Shown: positions 9,516-22,377, numbered from the stretch's first letter. The stretch: 64,000 nt of DNA from Mixophyes australis (GCA_036250195.1 JAVHZZ010000003.1:294225065-294289064); one strand, 5' to 3'. The notes: a model not told the origin generated them from the letters alone. Numbers and translations are program-made.

Positions 9516-10079
9516 CCTGGATTCTAGTGCCGTTGAAGTAATATTGTGCTATGCTGATATTGACATCCGTGATGAGGATGAGGTTAATGACATTGTTAAC
9601 ATTGAGAATGGTGACCACTGTTGAACTAAAGTCCATTAGTAAATGATTACAATCCCTATCTATTCTGCAGGTGAACAAGCAACAACAAAAATGTTTTATT
9701 TTGTGAGAGCCCAAACAAATAAAAAAATGCAGCCTCAAAAGTGACATTACCTGTCACCGAAGTGTTTGGTTTGTTAAACAATCCATGTCCTTATTAACAA
9801 ACAACATAAGGATGGGTGGGTGGAAGGGCCAAATGATGATTTTGTCTTGATCTATTCCACATTATGGGTTTTGGGCAATAATGTGGATATGTATGGGCTT
9901 AGGTACATAAATCATTGTTCCCTTTAAAATAAGAAGATAGAGCAAGGTGGGTTACACCTAGAAGTGAAATGGTGGGAGAAAGACTATGGACTTATTTGTA
10001 GTTTTCAATGTTAAACAGCATGTGTGACACATTGGAGAGGTATATCAATGGCAGTAATAAATGCTCATTAGACGGATAG
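9516..10079. other. AT-rich stretch without recognised content
   Basis: No long open frame with family motifs and no clear repeat boundary. It may hold the 3' flank of the hAT relic. Confidence 0.5.
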
Positions 10080-10570
10080 CAGCGCAGCAACACTATTAGA
10101 CATTTTAGAAAAGAAGATAGACCAAGTTGCCCAAGGTCGGTGAACTAACGAGGAGTATTGTGCTGAGTTCAGGGGTTGAGCCACCGATTTCCAGTGGAAT
10201 GACCCTGCTCTTCAGAGACAATTCCGTCTTTGCTTCTCTGAGCAGGACTTCCTGGTGTAGTACCATTTATTTCCTACTCTGAAGTCTCTGATGCAGCTGG
10301 TAATCAAGATTGACTATAGAATTAAGGAAGGAAAACTGAAAAATTCACATCCTCATCCTCCTGTTTCTCTCCGGTCACTTATCCTGCACCTCTTGATGCA
10401 CCTGAACCCATGCAGTTGGGAGCTTATCACCTATCTCCAGAGGAAAGATCTAGGTGATGCTCCTTGGGTCTCTGCCTGTATTGTGGCAACAAAGGTCATT
10501 TACTCTGATCTTGCCCTACCAAGGCAGAAAATGACTAGGCCACAAGTTGGCTCAGTACTCTCCCGCTGAT
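10080..10570 (+). pseudogene. Ty3-type gag relic
   Basis: In shifting frames it reads as the second half of a Sushi-like gag: WNDPALQRQFR near 10200, LVIKIDYRIKE near 10300, and a zinc knuckle near 10480-10530 (C-X2-C-X4-H present, with a stop before the last Cys). It is closely similar to 42345-42650. LTRs, protease and RT are not seen next to it. Confidence 0.75.
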
Positions 10571-11101
10571 ATAGAATTCAAAACGAGGCAAAACATCATT
10601 GTGACGTTGTCGGATCTCGGCTCCTGCGATGTTTCAAATGCATACATATCCGCCTCCACAGCGATCCAGCGCCATTTGACAGAGGGAGAGAGAAGGGTTA
10701 GGTTGCAGGATCAGAGCAGTTATTAGAGCAGTTATTAGAGCAGGAAGAGAGGAGTATAGAGGAGGCATTTTTCCAAACATTACAAACTGTTTGGGGTGTC
10801 ATATTACCACCTAAATAAGCTATATTCTGCCTGCAGAAATTTTAATATACCAGCACAATTTCTTTCTGAATTTGCACTACAAGTGTTGGGTGTCACATAT
10901 TCTCCTGTTCCAAAAAAATCTATTTTCTGGTGCTGAAATTATTATATACCAGCACTATATATTTCTGAATTTGCACTACAAGTGTTTGGGGTATCAGATA
11001 TTCCCCTTTTTGAACAAAGCTATTTTCTGGTGTTGAAATTATTACATACCAGCACTATATATTTCTGAATTTGCACTGCAAGTGTTTTGGGTCTCATTAT
11101 T
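10571..11101 (+). repeat. 5' leader of a hAT element with three ~100-bp tandem units
   Basis: 10590-10700 matches 61900-62020 (shared CATTGTGACG, TCGGATCTCGG, CGCCATTTGACAGAGGGAG), which marks this family's 5' region. Units follow with the landmark CCAGCAC at about 10850, 10949 and 11049 (period 99-100), each followed by TTTGCACT and a TTTGGGGT-like motif. The leader runs directly into the ATG at 11102. Confidence 0.75.
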
Positions 11102-12115
11102 ATGGATTCACAGCAGTCCACATATGAGCAGGATCAGCAAGCAGCTGCTGGCACCAGTCCTGATGGTAGTCTTCCCTGTACGTCATCTGGTAAAGCCTAT
11201 GTAAAAGTACATAGTCTTTTTAAGTCAGGGAAAAAAACACACAAAACAAAACCTTTTACTGTGTTGAAGATAAAAAGAGGTGTAAATGATGAAAAGTTAA
11301 CTGCTGAGAAAAAGAAAATTGCCAACATGCCATTCTACACACGCAGTGGCAAAGAAAGAACAAGGCCTTTGCCTTTCTCTATTAGTGCGAGATCTAAAAA
11401 TGTTACAGAACCTTCTTCTTGTAAGGTCACTCATGTGCAAGCAAGACCAAGTAATTTGGAATCCAAAAGTGGTGCACAACTATTTTTAAGTGTGAAAGCA
11501 GAGCTGCAAGAAAACAGTGAGGCATTCGAGGAAAATGTATGCTCAGAAACAAAAATGACACCAATCCCTGAGGAGAGTCCATCCACGAGGGGTATGTGTA
11601 AGTGTGACCATTCTGATAGTGTACCCATAAAGAAGGGCCCTTTCAGCATTTCTGCTGATGTGTGACTGAACAGCACGAGTGTAGCCGGTGATACACCAAT
11701 TGAGGATGCCACTTTGGAATTAGAAGAGGATGAGGTGGAGATTTGTGTAGCCGACGAGGGCACTAATGAGGATGTTGATGAGGATGAGGTTGTTTGTGTA
11801 AGTTCTGCAACAGTGGCAGCAGTTCTGGCACGTGACAAGAAGAAGCCCATTGTCATGCCTGGGCATTAAACAAAAAAAGCCACTTCTTATGTGTGGAATT
11901 ATTTCGACCGAAATCCTGACAGCAGTTGTATAGCCATTTGTAGTGTATGTCAAGCCACAGTCAGTCGAGGGAGAAACCTTAACCATCTTGGAACTTCATC
12001 CATGTTACGCCATTTGACGAGAGTTCATGGCAAGGTGTTGAGAAAAGCTGAAAGTTATGGCAAAAAAATAACAAGCACTTCATCATCAGCTAGGACCCTT
12101 TTAAGTAAATTTAAA
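11102..12115 (+). pseudogene. hAT transposase N-terminal part with BED zinc finger
   Basis: From ATG 11102 one frame runs about 335 codons to near 12115, broken only by TGA 11663-11665 and TAA 11867-11869. It reads as a low-complexity N-terminus, an acidic stretch rich in E and D (about 11700-11790), then a BED-type finger: VWNYFDRNP (about 11890), C-X2-C (CSVC) and H-X4-H (HLTRVH) near 12010-12030. BED fingers bind DNA and are typical of hAT transposases of vertebrates. Similarity ends abruptly near 12115 and the catalytic domain is missing here. The 5' leader is attached, so this is the front part of an element. Confidence 0.8.
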
Positions 12116-15100
12116 GTAAATAGTACCTATCGAATATGCTCCCTAGGAGCAAGCCCCCTCTGCAGCCTATACGTAATTTGCCATCATGTGATTGACATGC
12201 AGCCCTAGCATCCTGTTTGACAGCCAGCTGGGAGAGAAATGCAGTAAGAGCATCACTCTGCAGATGTCATAAATTTTGTCCCCAAATTCATGCTCTTCCC
12301 CATAAAACCAATAGCAATTGTGCAAAAGTAATCATATGACGTAACAAAAGAAGATCTGCACCTTTGCATAAATGATTCATAAAGGAGAGTTAATTTTCCT
12401 GGACATGATATTTTTATAAATACCAACGGGTGTAGAATGTGCATATTTCAATAGGTTCAATCATACTAGGAATCCATAAAGTCTTTATACCTTAGAAAAT
12501 GGGCCAGCTTTTTACACCCCCTCATATTTACACCCACTGAAGAATCAGACCAGTCACAGTAAAATCCTATATAAATCAGTCAACAAAGATAAGACTATAG
12601 ACAAATGTCACATGTCCATAGCCTTTTAAAAAAGAAGCTTACAGCCTATCTGGCACTGATTCTTCCTGAATTGTTCTAGGGGAAAACATCTGTGAATGCT
12701 ATTATTTGTGATTGTGATTTGTGACGTAAGTTGTGATTGAATTTGTCAGTGACCTGACCCTTGACTATTCTTTTCTCTTATTTAAAAATTTTTATTTTTG
12801 AATGTACACAAGTGTAAAGAACAGAAGCACATGAAAATAATAAATAGCTGTACATGTTCTTTGCTATTTAGATAACAATAAAAAATAGATATCAGAAAAA
12901 AATTAATTTAATAGAATTATACATTAAGAATTAGTAAAAACGCTCAATAATAAGAATAAGATTAGAGAAGGGAGGGAAGAATGGGAGGGAAGTGACTTCT
13001 ACAAAGCAACAACTGTTGCATGTTGGTAAAGAATGTTTATATTCAAGTTTATATTTAGGATAGAATGGGGGAAGTAGAAATAAATCAATAATCCTTTTTT
13101 TGTAAGTAAAGGAAGGATAAATTTGTTGTTCTCAGGAAAGAACACTGTAAAATAAATACACACACAAAGACAAAGTCATTTATTGAAATAAACACTGCCC
13201 AACATATAACCTCACTAATCCCTTTATTGCTCACCTAGTTGCAGGGGTTCATCTTCTGTCTTCCATGCTTGCAATTCAAAGGGTTCAAATTAAAAAGCCA
13301 CATTAACGATGAAAATACTGCTCTTGTTTTGAAGTGTCTAAACCCACCTGGGGTTTAGACACTGGTGTTTATGTTAGTGTTTTTTATATAACAACTACAA
13401 GTCCCAACGGACCTTGGATGCCAGGGAAGGAAATACCCTCTTTAACCCAAGAACTATAGACTATAGTTTTGTAAATGCCAGCATGCTGTAACAGCCATGG
13501 CGTGCTGGAACTACAAACACCAACATGCCCTAACACTTTAGGTACAACTAGGGCTATCATTATAGCAAGGAGACAACACGTTGCGGGATTCCTTGCTATA
13601 GTGTCACCAGTCCAGTCTGTTTTTTATTTTTAATTTTGTACAGATTAAAACGTCAATCCTCATCATCAAATTGGTGATGATGATTACCATCTCTACTGCA
13701 CGATGATACACTTAAAGTGTAGCGTATGATATGATTTAAGTGTGTTTTCAAGCAGTACATGCATTTAAAGTATGCTGAGTATGCAACGTATCTTAAGATG
13801 CTTGGAGCTCTGCAAATACGTTTAAATGCTTCTTTCTTTAGACGTATTTTACGTATGTGTTTTTTTACATAAAATGCATTAAATTATGCATGAGGCTCAA
13901 TGAGTGAACCTTCCCTTAAAGTAATAGTGCTAAAAAATTATATTAATGAAAAAAGAAAAAGACAGAAAAATCACACAAAGTAGGTAAAATATGGAAGGCA
14001 ACAGTGTTGATGTGAATGGAAAAAATGCATTGAATAATATAATAGCTATTAACGGAATGTCAACTATTTAATCAATGTCTTATGACTGTGTAACTGAATG
14101 TAAGCTACTGAGAACATGCCATCCTGTCCCCCCAAAAAGTGGACATATTCTTTAAAAAAATGTTTTGCAGCATTTCTTATTACGTTCTGTATTTTTTAAC
14201 ACTGTCCCTTGGTTCATTTATTGTATGTAATCACTACATTACTATTCTAACATTGTTATTAAAATTAAGTCAGATTTCATTTGGGAATCATTATGTATCT
14301 TCATCCATCTCTACCAATTTGGATTATAATATTGACCTCTACCTTATTACGCAGGCTACGTACAGGCTCAATCATTAATTATCACTAATATTGTTCTTAC
14401 TGACTGTCATTTCTAAGTAATTTCCTACTTAAATTAGAGACATTAAGAAAACTGCTGCTTAACGAAGCTTGAATTTAGCAAATCCAGGAGGAACTCTAGC
14501 TTATTATATAATTCCCATGTCGTATTTAGAGAAACTAATCCTGACATTCAAATTAACAATGTTGTACTGCAAAAATTGCAAACATTCATCAATGCATGTG
14601 CATTTATGTTCTAATGTGCTTTCACAACTATATCAGTTCTTCATCCTGTTTCACATTATCTTTTACACATACTTTGTATAATATGCTTGCAAAAAATGCA
14701 CATATTAACATAATGTATTCCTAAATATCTAAACCTGCACAGCTGAGCTGTGAGAGTTACAAGTTGAGCAAAGCCATCAGTTTGTAACTAAACCCCCATT
14801 GTTAAGGCTTATCGAAAACCAACAAAACTGAAATGGCAGTGGAGGACACCATGACGGTTCCTTATGCAGAAACAGTGCTAGAGTGCTCCGAGTGTATACC
14901 AAATACATTTCCACTCTGGGCTGATGTCCAGCTGCCAGCACGTCATAATATCTAACACCAATGAGGTGGGGAAAGGGTTAACTACTGTGGAGAAATGTAA
15001 ATTTTTGACCTGGGGAAAAGAAAAAGTAAATCGTCCATTAAATAAAAGTACTAAAAGTTTGGGCTTTGACTCGCATCCAACAGAGGAGGAAAGTGGTGCC

Positions 15101-15190
15101 TGACTTGATAGCCTAGGATCCAGTAAAATAAGTTATGAAGAGAGCCCAAATCAGTTATTCCCGGTAAGCAAAACTACTCTTACTTCATCA
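12116..15190. other. Long AT-rich region without recognised gene
   Basis: Short open frames only, with no family motifs. 13400-13530 contains imperfect inverted copies of a GCATGCTG / ACTACAA motif common in vertebrate repeats. Nothing else can be supported. Confidence 0.5.
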
Positions 15191-16880
15191 AAAAAAAATA
15201 ATCAGTTGATGAATCTGAAATTAATTATAATAAATACAAAGGAAAAGGTGACCCACAACCTTTCGTTTTATGAAAAGAAGGGATCACTTAATAACATTGC
15301 CTTTTGGCACAAATTTTTCCTGAACCGCCCCAACCAAATAGCAATTAGCTTTGGTCTAGTGCAAGTTAGACAAGAGCAGCAAGTGTGTGGTTGATTTCTA
15401 GGATGTAGTGCAAATTTGCCCACTAAACATAATATTAATAAATGATCCCTAGAGACCAATGTCGCTAAACCAAAGCACTATGCACAGTAGCATGACTAAA
15501 AGCAGAAAAATGCTTAATAACACATTGCTTTAGTAGCATGCATAATAACTGCCTACTAAGACGTAACATGTCCAGTACAATGCACAGCCCAACGGTTTTG
15601 TCATGTTGTGTAGAAGCACCACCACACAATAATGATTGGTGCAAGTAAGCATTTGCGAATCTGAATCCCGTGAATGAACATTTTACGTGAGTAATGACCA
15701 AAATAGGGGATCATTTGCTCATCTATTGACAAATTGTGAGAATATATGCCAAGTTGCATGAATTGCTTATTTGCTGCATTAACAAATGGTCTAATCTTAG
15801 CAAATTTATCAGATGTATCCAAATTGTTGTTATCTGATAAATGAATAAATCATTTGATTGACTCAAATCTTGATCTCGGAAGAGCCTCCTTGACAATTGA
15901 AATCACTAATGTTGCTTTAGATGACCAATACAGTTTCCATTGAGGAAGTTTGTGGTAACCACTGAAAAAGAGAATACTTATCATCATTTATATAGTGTCA
16001 CTATATCCACAGCACTGTACAGAGAACTCGCTCACATTAGTCCCTGCCCCATTGTAGCTTACAGTGTAAAGTCCCTAACATGCATACACACACATTAGAG
16101 TCAATTTGATAGCAGCTAATTACCCTACCTGCAGGTAACCCACGCAAACAGAGGTAGAACATACAAACAGATTCCACACAGATAAGGCCATGGTCAGGAA
16201 TCGAACTTATGACCCCAGTGTTGAGAGGCAGAAGTGCTAACCATTATGCGACCGTGCTGTCAAAAATATTTTGAGTTTGTATGGTTTGAGTTCAAGTTGA
16301 GCACTATCTTAATTGGCGTATTGGTTACTGTACTCAATCATTTCAAAGATGTCTTCATTGAGGAAAATGGAAAACAGCTGAGGTGATTGTCCACCTGCAA
16401 TAAAACAATATGAGTAGTTACATTATGATCATGAGTTTATTAGGTTAGCCTAAAACTTTGTGGTTCACTCACCATACCTAATTGGTTTGAAATATTTTGA
16501 ATTAAAACTTCTTTATTATTGACTGGCTCTTTAGAATATTCAAAAACACGCTTTTGTCATGTAGCATTTCTATATTCGGCTAAAGATTTGAATTTTTGCC
16601 AGGTGGCTCAGGTTCAGCAATATTTGAATCTACTGAATCATTCTTCCCCTAAATATACTAATTCCTCAGTGCCAGCAATATCCATTGTAAGAGGCGCATT
16701 GTTATCAATAACCTCATCATCCATATTATCACTGACTTCTTGAGGCACATACACCTCATTTATTTAATCCGATTTTGGTACCCCATTGACAACCTCATCT
16801 TCATTTAGAAGAAGAGGATTGCCATTATTTCGGCCAATGTCAATATCCTCTGGCACCTCATTGTCTACAATACAAAGAAA
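15190..16880 (-). pseudogene. piggyBac-type transposase relic
   Basis: Read on the minus strand, 15940 down to 15600 gives the piggyBac core: SRFESIK, FIHLSDNNNLDTSDKFAKIR, then LSIDEQMIPYFG and KMFIHGI. The D of SIDEQM is the usual first catalytic Asp. Further down, DKTVGLCIVLDML (about 15560) and RKNLCQKAMLLSDPFF (about 15290) fit later blocks. The acidic N-terminal side (about 16880-16500) includes NEVPEDIDIGRN. Several stops and frame breaks are visible, and a dispersed repeat sits in it at 15975-16262. Not functional as it stands. Confidence 0.8.
15975..16262 (-). repeat. Dispersed vertebrate-type repeat inserted in the piggyBac relic
   Basis: Contains TTTATATAGTGTCACTATAT, CAGCACTGTACAGAGA, CCCACGCAAACAGAGG, ACACAGATAAGGCCATGG and GTGCTAACCATTATGCGACC. 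The right two thirds match 31376-31548. I know this repeat type from fish and frogs but cannot name the family. Confidence 0.7.
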
Positions 16881-18419
16881 CAAACAACGAATATTTACCA
16901 TACACTACCATACGATACATACCATGTAATTTTTTAAACAAATAAATATAAATATATAATATAAATATAAGCATACTATTGCTTGAACATTCAAGGTAAA
17001 ATAACATACTAGTCGGACACCATATGTTTTTCAGCTACATTTCTCTCCATTGCACCCTGAGCTCTCTTCTCTCCATGTCTCTGCCTTCCCCTTCCCTTTA
17101 TCCTGTGTACCAGATTGTGTGGCTGGGGCAGGATCCTGCTGTAGTTCTGCACTCTCCGGCTGGCTTCCTCCTCTGCAGCTGTGTAGCCTCAGACTGAAAG
17201 TGAAAGTAAACACACTTCCTGGCATTGAATATTAGTGTCTGACAAAAATGTCCAAAGTAACTAAATCTATTGGCTCATTAGGTAAAAAGCTTACTTTGCC
17301 ACCGTTCCTTTTCGTTATCCCAAATGCGCCCTCTCAATGCAGTAGGAGGGGCTTATAAATGCTGCCACCACTGGACTCCTTCCAGAACCGTTTTTCTTCT
17401 GGATAACTAACGCTGATAACATACCCTGTTACTGATGTACCTGTGTTGGTACTCCTGCCCTCTTCCTATAGATCAGGGTTGCTGTGGATGGATCCCCCTT
17501 TGGCCTATCACACTGGCCAGAGCTACTGGGTAGCAGGAAGAGCGGTGGTGCTGGGAAGCTGGGTCCAAACCTCAGAAACAGCCGGGAACGGATTAGATTT
17601 TGGGTCTAATCTGTAGGTCACAGGATTTTCAGCATGGAAGACATTTTCAAGCAGGTCTTTGAAGCAAGTGATGTTTATTTGCAGTCACACTGATTGAAGG
17701 TATCAGTGACCAGATCAGATGGAACCATAAGAACAGTTTTCAATACAAGACAGTTCTTTTATGCAGATTTGAACACAGCCTAGCAGGTTAAGTCAGCCTC
17801 TTTGAGGTCTGAGAAATTTTTAGAATCAGAATGCAATTTGTTTACCCAAACATGGATTTATATGCAATGCAAAGCAAACAATATTTACACTTATCTGTGA
17901 TATTCTAATACTTGCTGTGATTTCATGTATCTTGTTCTTAGACACAGGAAATCTAGTAGCACGTGCAATTAAAACCTTCCTGTGCCTTTAGGTGCTTGAC
18001 CCTTGCACATCAAAAGGTCTAATTAACCTGAGATAACACATTCATAAAGAAAGGTACAAATACACAAACAAGTCATTTCCCCACATCACTATACACAAAA
18101 GACTTCCTCCACAAAGGCTTACTGTATCGGATATATACCTCAGAAATCATGCATTTTCACTAGCAAGTTTAAAACAAACAAGTTTCTTCCCTAATCGCAG
18201 AAATAAAGATTTATACACAATTTCAAAAATAAGTGCATTTGCAATTATATAAATAAGCGCCCTGCGCTATTTCCTTTAAATAAATTTATACCATAAGTTG
18301 CTTATAAGTGATCCTGTTAGTGTCCACTCTGGGAAAATTAGTCCTAGAGCTGAACAGTACAACATGGCTAGAAGATGAAGTCTTTAACTTACAGCAGGTG
18401 CAACTCCAGTGGTTAGCTG
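16881..18419. other. Region without recognised gene
   Basis: 16900-17290 and 17300-18419 hold no long coding frame. 17340-17700 is less AT-rich than its surroundings and could be LTR or leader sequence of the minus-strand Ty3 relic just to its right, but I cannot show LTR ends. Confidence 0.4.
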
Positions 18420-18930
18420 GGTGCTTTGGTAACCACATATGATAATAGCTCTTTTAGAGGACATGCTGGAGAATCTAGTGTTTCCTAGAGAACCTGATTG
18501 TGGGAGAATACAAGGTTATAGCATAGTAGTGCCATGCTCCAATGTAACAACTGTCTATTGTCTTCTGTGGTCTGGTGTAGCCATCTTAGCAATTATGGTC
18601 ATTCACCACTGAGAACTCTCACCAAAACAGGTACAACTGGAGCTTCTTGAATGTCCATATTATAGCAAGGCACTACTTTTCAATTCTGACATAAGCAATT
18701 CTCTGATCCTCGATTTTTTGGTAGAGATATGCCAAAGGGTGCTCACAACCATTCTTGATACCTGGCTAAGCACCTCTCCAATGTAATACATTGGTCTCCA
18801 CTATGAATCGTCATAGGATGTCAGGGATGGACAGAACTGGAGCTTGTGCTAGTGCAACCTTCAGCTGATTGAAGGCCTGTTCCCACACCAGGCACCAGTT
18901 CAGCTGTCTGATGTTCTTTTTAGACGAGTC
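18420..18930 (-). pseudogene. Ty3-type RNase H relic
   Basis: The minus strand of 18900-18660 reads in one frame, with three stops, as an RT-connection / RNase H segment: WEQAFNQLKVALAQAPVLSI, FIVETNV, EHPLAYL, RIAYVRIEK and CLAI. Weaker matches continue to about 18420. No LTRs are assigned to it. Confidence 0.75.
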
Positions 18931-18983
18931 ACACAGATTTACGTCATTTGTAGCCTGACACTTACATTTCTGCTGTTAAGGGG

Positions 18984-19060
18984 GCAATGCAAGGAGCCCT
19001 GGCTGTAGAATGTATTTTACGAGAGCTTCAACATTCTACAGTCAGGGCTCTTTACATTGC
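18984..19060. repeat. Short fold-back repeat
   Basis: Arms 18984-19012 and 19032-19060 are inverted copies (GCAATGCAAGGAGCCCTGGC against GCCCTGACTGTAGAATG-type sequence) with few mismatches and a 19-nt loop. The right arm continues into 19061-19230, which ends in a further copy of the GCATGCATTGC-like end. Confidence 0.6.
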
Positions 19061-20497
19061 ATAGAATATTGGGAATAAATAGGAGAGGATAACAGGTACT
19101 GTAGACAGCAGGGCAAAGCCCCATGGCAAAGTTTGGGTAGGTGTCTAGCAATGCAGCTGCTTCCGGGCCCACACTCTGCTATATAAAGAGCACAGGGATT
19201 TCTTAGGGATTGTAGCATGCATTGCACACAAAATGATGATCACATCTAATGTGATGTGTAGATACATTCATTGTCTAAACTGCTCTATCAAGATCATGTT
19301 GGATTGTGTATGTATTAGACATCAGCATTTTGGAACTGACTAAATCTGACAGAGGCGACATTTGGGGTTCCGAGTAGACCCAAAATACGACTTGCTTCTT
19401 CGAGCCAAAATTGGATCTGAAAACGAGACAAAACATAATTTCCAGGAAAATACTCTTATTCATGTGAGTGTCTGTCTATCTATCATAGTAACAATACATG
19501 GCACATACGGTAGTACATAATCAAAGTGCAGTAAGTGCAAATTGCAAAACATATAGACAAAGTGCAATATGTGTAAACAAATGCCAATACAGCAGAGCGA
19601 CGTGCACAGAGCAAGGAAGTAAAAGTGAATTCCAAAGTACAGATAGGAAGGGAAGGAGAGATATGGGGGAGTGAATAAAGGGTTGCACCTGTGCCCTGTG
19701 CTCAGTAGAGTGGGCAACACTTACAGAACCAGTGCAGAGATGGAAGAGTGGAGGCACAGGAGAAGAGGAGGGATGGGGGCAGGAGTCAAGTGACAAAGAG
19801 GAGAGAAGAGGTGGAGGGCTGAGGGCATAGGGAAGCAAGAAGATGAGGACACAAGGAAAGAGGACCCTGCTTAAGTGAGCTTAAAATCTAAAAGTGAGGG
19901 GGAGACAGACAGGAGACACAGAGTGGCAAGATGGGGTGAAGGACGAGAACACTGAGGGCATATATTTATAGACTGTACCCCCCTGCTCTCATCTGCAGTT
20001 TTGTAATAGACAGCATGTAGGGACAAAGATGGCTTGCAGGTTGCTATCCTAAAATAATGTCTAGAGAGCGAATAGAGCATTAAACTGGGTGAAATAGGGA
20101 ATTTTACATAGAAAACAACTGTGATTACTTTTAACGCAGTTTATTTCTGTAGCGCTGAGTCAGCTACAATAGTTTGCTGATCGATTGTTTGTCAGTCTGT
20201 CAGACACACACATTGTAATAAAGGGAGGTATTTAGCTGGCTATCTGCAGAGAAATTATGCAAACATTTGCACGATTGTGCATCTAGTTTAAAGAGAAACA
20301 GGTGGAAGATATATGTATAACAAAATAATACTATAGAGTCTGATTTAACTTATATGGTTTGAAAGGGTTTTTTTCCCAAAGAGACAGCAGGCTGACAGGG
20401 TGTGTCTGCAGTAAGAGCAATCAGCAGTTGGTCAGAATTCCCTTTTAAAGGGAAGGTGGGAGTGTCACCTGCCCATCAAGCTATGGCTGTCAAGTAT
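19061..20497. other. Mostly unrecognised; 19470-20000 resembles a dispersed repeat
   Basis: 19640-19910 (GGGAAGGAGAGATATGGGGG, CCCTGCTTAAGTGAGCTTA) resembles 56700-56880 and 59640-59910, a family also present in the latter two places. 19365-19440 weakly resembles the hAT 5' region. No gene seen. Confidence 0.45.
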
Positions 20498-20805
20498 AAA
20501 AACCTGTATGTTCTAAAATCTTTCAAACAATCCATGCTTGTTCACCTAATGTCTCAATATTAGAGACTCACTTTAAGGTTCTTACAAGGTGGTATAGATG
20601 CCCGACATTTCTTGCAAAAAATATTAGCGGACAATCTAATGCCCGTTGGAGATGCACACAGGAACCAGGTTCACTACTACACATCTGGTGGGACTGTCCT
20701 ATACTACAACCTTTTTGGTCACAGGTTATAGACATTACTAGGAAGTTACTTGGCCAAATTATCCCTGATACCCCAGTAATCTGGCTCCTCAATAAAATAG
20801 ATATG

Positions 20806-21427
20806 TGTCAGACGCTGTCCCCACTGATTCCCTGTCAGACGGGGAATGGGTGGCTGATCTCCCCGGCGGCTGCCACGTACTTCCGGATTACGGGCGCATG
20901 CGCCCTGGACTCAGTTCCGTTGCTAGGCAACGGGACGCTTCTGCAGATTCCGCCTCCGCTCTCCACCAATCACTTCTGTTTGGGCTCTATTTAAACCTGC
21001 CTCTGGCGCCATTAGGGTGCCAGAGTAACAGGTTCACCACCAGTGTCCCTGGCTTCCCTATTCCTCCATACTCCTGAGTATTCTGATTCCTGATTACCTG
21101 TTGTGACCCCGGCTTGGCGACCATTCTACTCTTCTGTGTGACCCATTCTGTACTGTGACTTCGGCTTGGCGACTATTCTTTGGATTACCCTTTTTTACCT
21201 GATATTCCTGATTGCTGTGACCCGGAACCGTCTGACCTCTCTACGCTACACTGGTAACTGGCTAACAGGACCGCGACCTGCGTACTCTCTGCTGTGAAGT
21301 CCAAACCTCCTTGCGGGGGTCCCTGGTGAACACCAGGGGTACGTTAGACTCCGCGCCTGTTTGACCAGTGGCACCAATACCGGTTAGTGTCATATCATCT
21401 TCAGCCTCATAGGCCTACAGCGTGACA
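20806..21427 (+). repeat. 5' LTR of element B
   Basis: 622 bp from TGTCAGACG to GTGACA. Contains CCAAT (20966), TATTTAAA (20988-20995) and the predicted RNA start region at 21018. Confidence 0.95.
20988..21028 (+). promoter_or_regulatory. TATA box and predicted RNA start of element B
   Basis: TATTTAAA at 20988-20995. The motif GCCAGAGTAA at 21019-21028 starts 31 nt after the first T of the TATA box, where a pol II transcript should begin. The same 10 bases are complementary to the primer-binding site at 21430-21439. Confidence 0.75.
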
Positions 21428-21429
21428 GT

Positions 21430-21439
21430 TTACTCTGGC
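21430..21439 (+). other. Primer-binding site of self-priming type, element B
   Basis: TTACTCTGGC, 2 nt after the LTR end, is the exact reverse complement of GCCAGAGTAA at 21019-21028. I recognise no tRNA 3' end here (no TGG-initiated match). This is the arrangement known from Tf1 and proposed for Sushi elements, where the 5' end of the RNA folds back and primes. Confidence 0.75.
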
Positions 21440-21440
21440 C

Positions 21441-22377
21441 ATGACTGACGGTACCGGAGAACCCTCATCCCGAGACCTCCTCATCCATTTAGGAGTACGG
21501 GTAGAGCGCCAGGAGGTCAACCAAGCACAACTATTGCAGTGTTTACAAGGAGTAAATTTCCCGTTTGGATGCCCTGAGCACCTCTCAGGCAGCAGCCCCA
21601 GTTCCTGATCCTGCTCCGGCTGCTGTTCCACCAAGCGCAGTACTGGCTACCTCTAGAAGACTACGGATTCCAACCCCAGAGAAATACGACGGTAATCCCA
21701 AAGGATGCCGTGGATTCCTAAATCAGTGTTCCATCCAATTTGAACTTTCACCGGAGAACTTCGCATCTGAGAGAGCTAAGGTGGCCTATATTATTTCCCT
21801 CCTGACGGGACAGGCCCTAGCTTGGGCCTCGCCACTGTGGGAACAAAGAGATGGATCTCTCCTTCATTCTGACACGTTCATTCTGAACTTCCGGAGGGTA
21901 TTTGATGAACCTGGTCGCGTGTCTTCGGCTGCATCCAGCTTGTTAGCTCTTCGCCAAGGTTCTTTAACTGCAGGTCAATATGCGGTTCAGTTCCGTACCT
22001 TAGCCTCAGAATTAGGCTGGAATGATGAAGCTCTCTCCGCCACCTATTGGCAAGGCCTGTCAGACCCTATCAAGGACGCACTGGCTTCGCAAGAGCTTCC
22101 ATCCAAGCTTGACGACCTGGTCTCTTTGTGTGTCAAGGTAGACATTCGCCTTCAAGAGCGCTCTCAGGAGAGGGTCCAAGGTCATCGCACTGTGCGTTTG
22201 GTGCCTCGTTTTCAATCTCCAGCTCTCCCGGCGGAAGAGCCAATGCAAATTGGACGCTCTCGCCTGTCACGGGATGAGAGAGAACGCAGGATCAAGAATC
22301 GTTTGTGTTTGTACTGTGGAGAATACGGCCATCTGTTATCTTCCTGTCCCAAGAGGCCGGAAAACTTCACCGCCTAG
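21441..22377 (+). pseudogene. gag: Gag of element B, one frameshift near its start
   Basis: ATG 21441, directly after the primer site, opens a frame of about 40 codons (MTDGTGEPSS onwards). An extra base in the TTTCCC run at 21557-21562 then throws it out of frame. The long frame 21565-22377 carries the rest: capsid (YDGNPKGCRGFLNQC, FASERAKVAYIISLL, ALAWASPLWE) and, at the end, a zinc knuckle C-X2-C-X4-H-X4-C (CLYCGEYGHLLSSC). The stop is TAG 22375-22377. The protein is the Sushi/PEG10 type of gag. As it stands, a full product cannot be made without correcting the shift. Confidence 0.9.

Noticed and set aside
16519..16743. Plus-strand 74-codon frame as an independent gene
   Set aside because: It overlaps the acidic N-terminal side of the minus-strand piggyBac relic and has no motifs.
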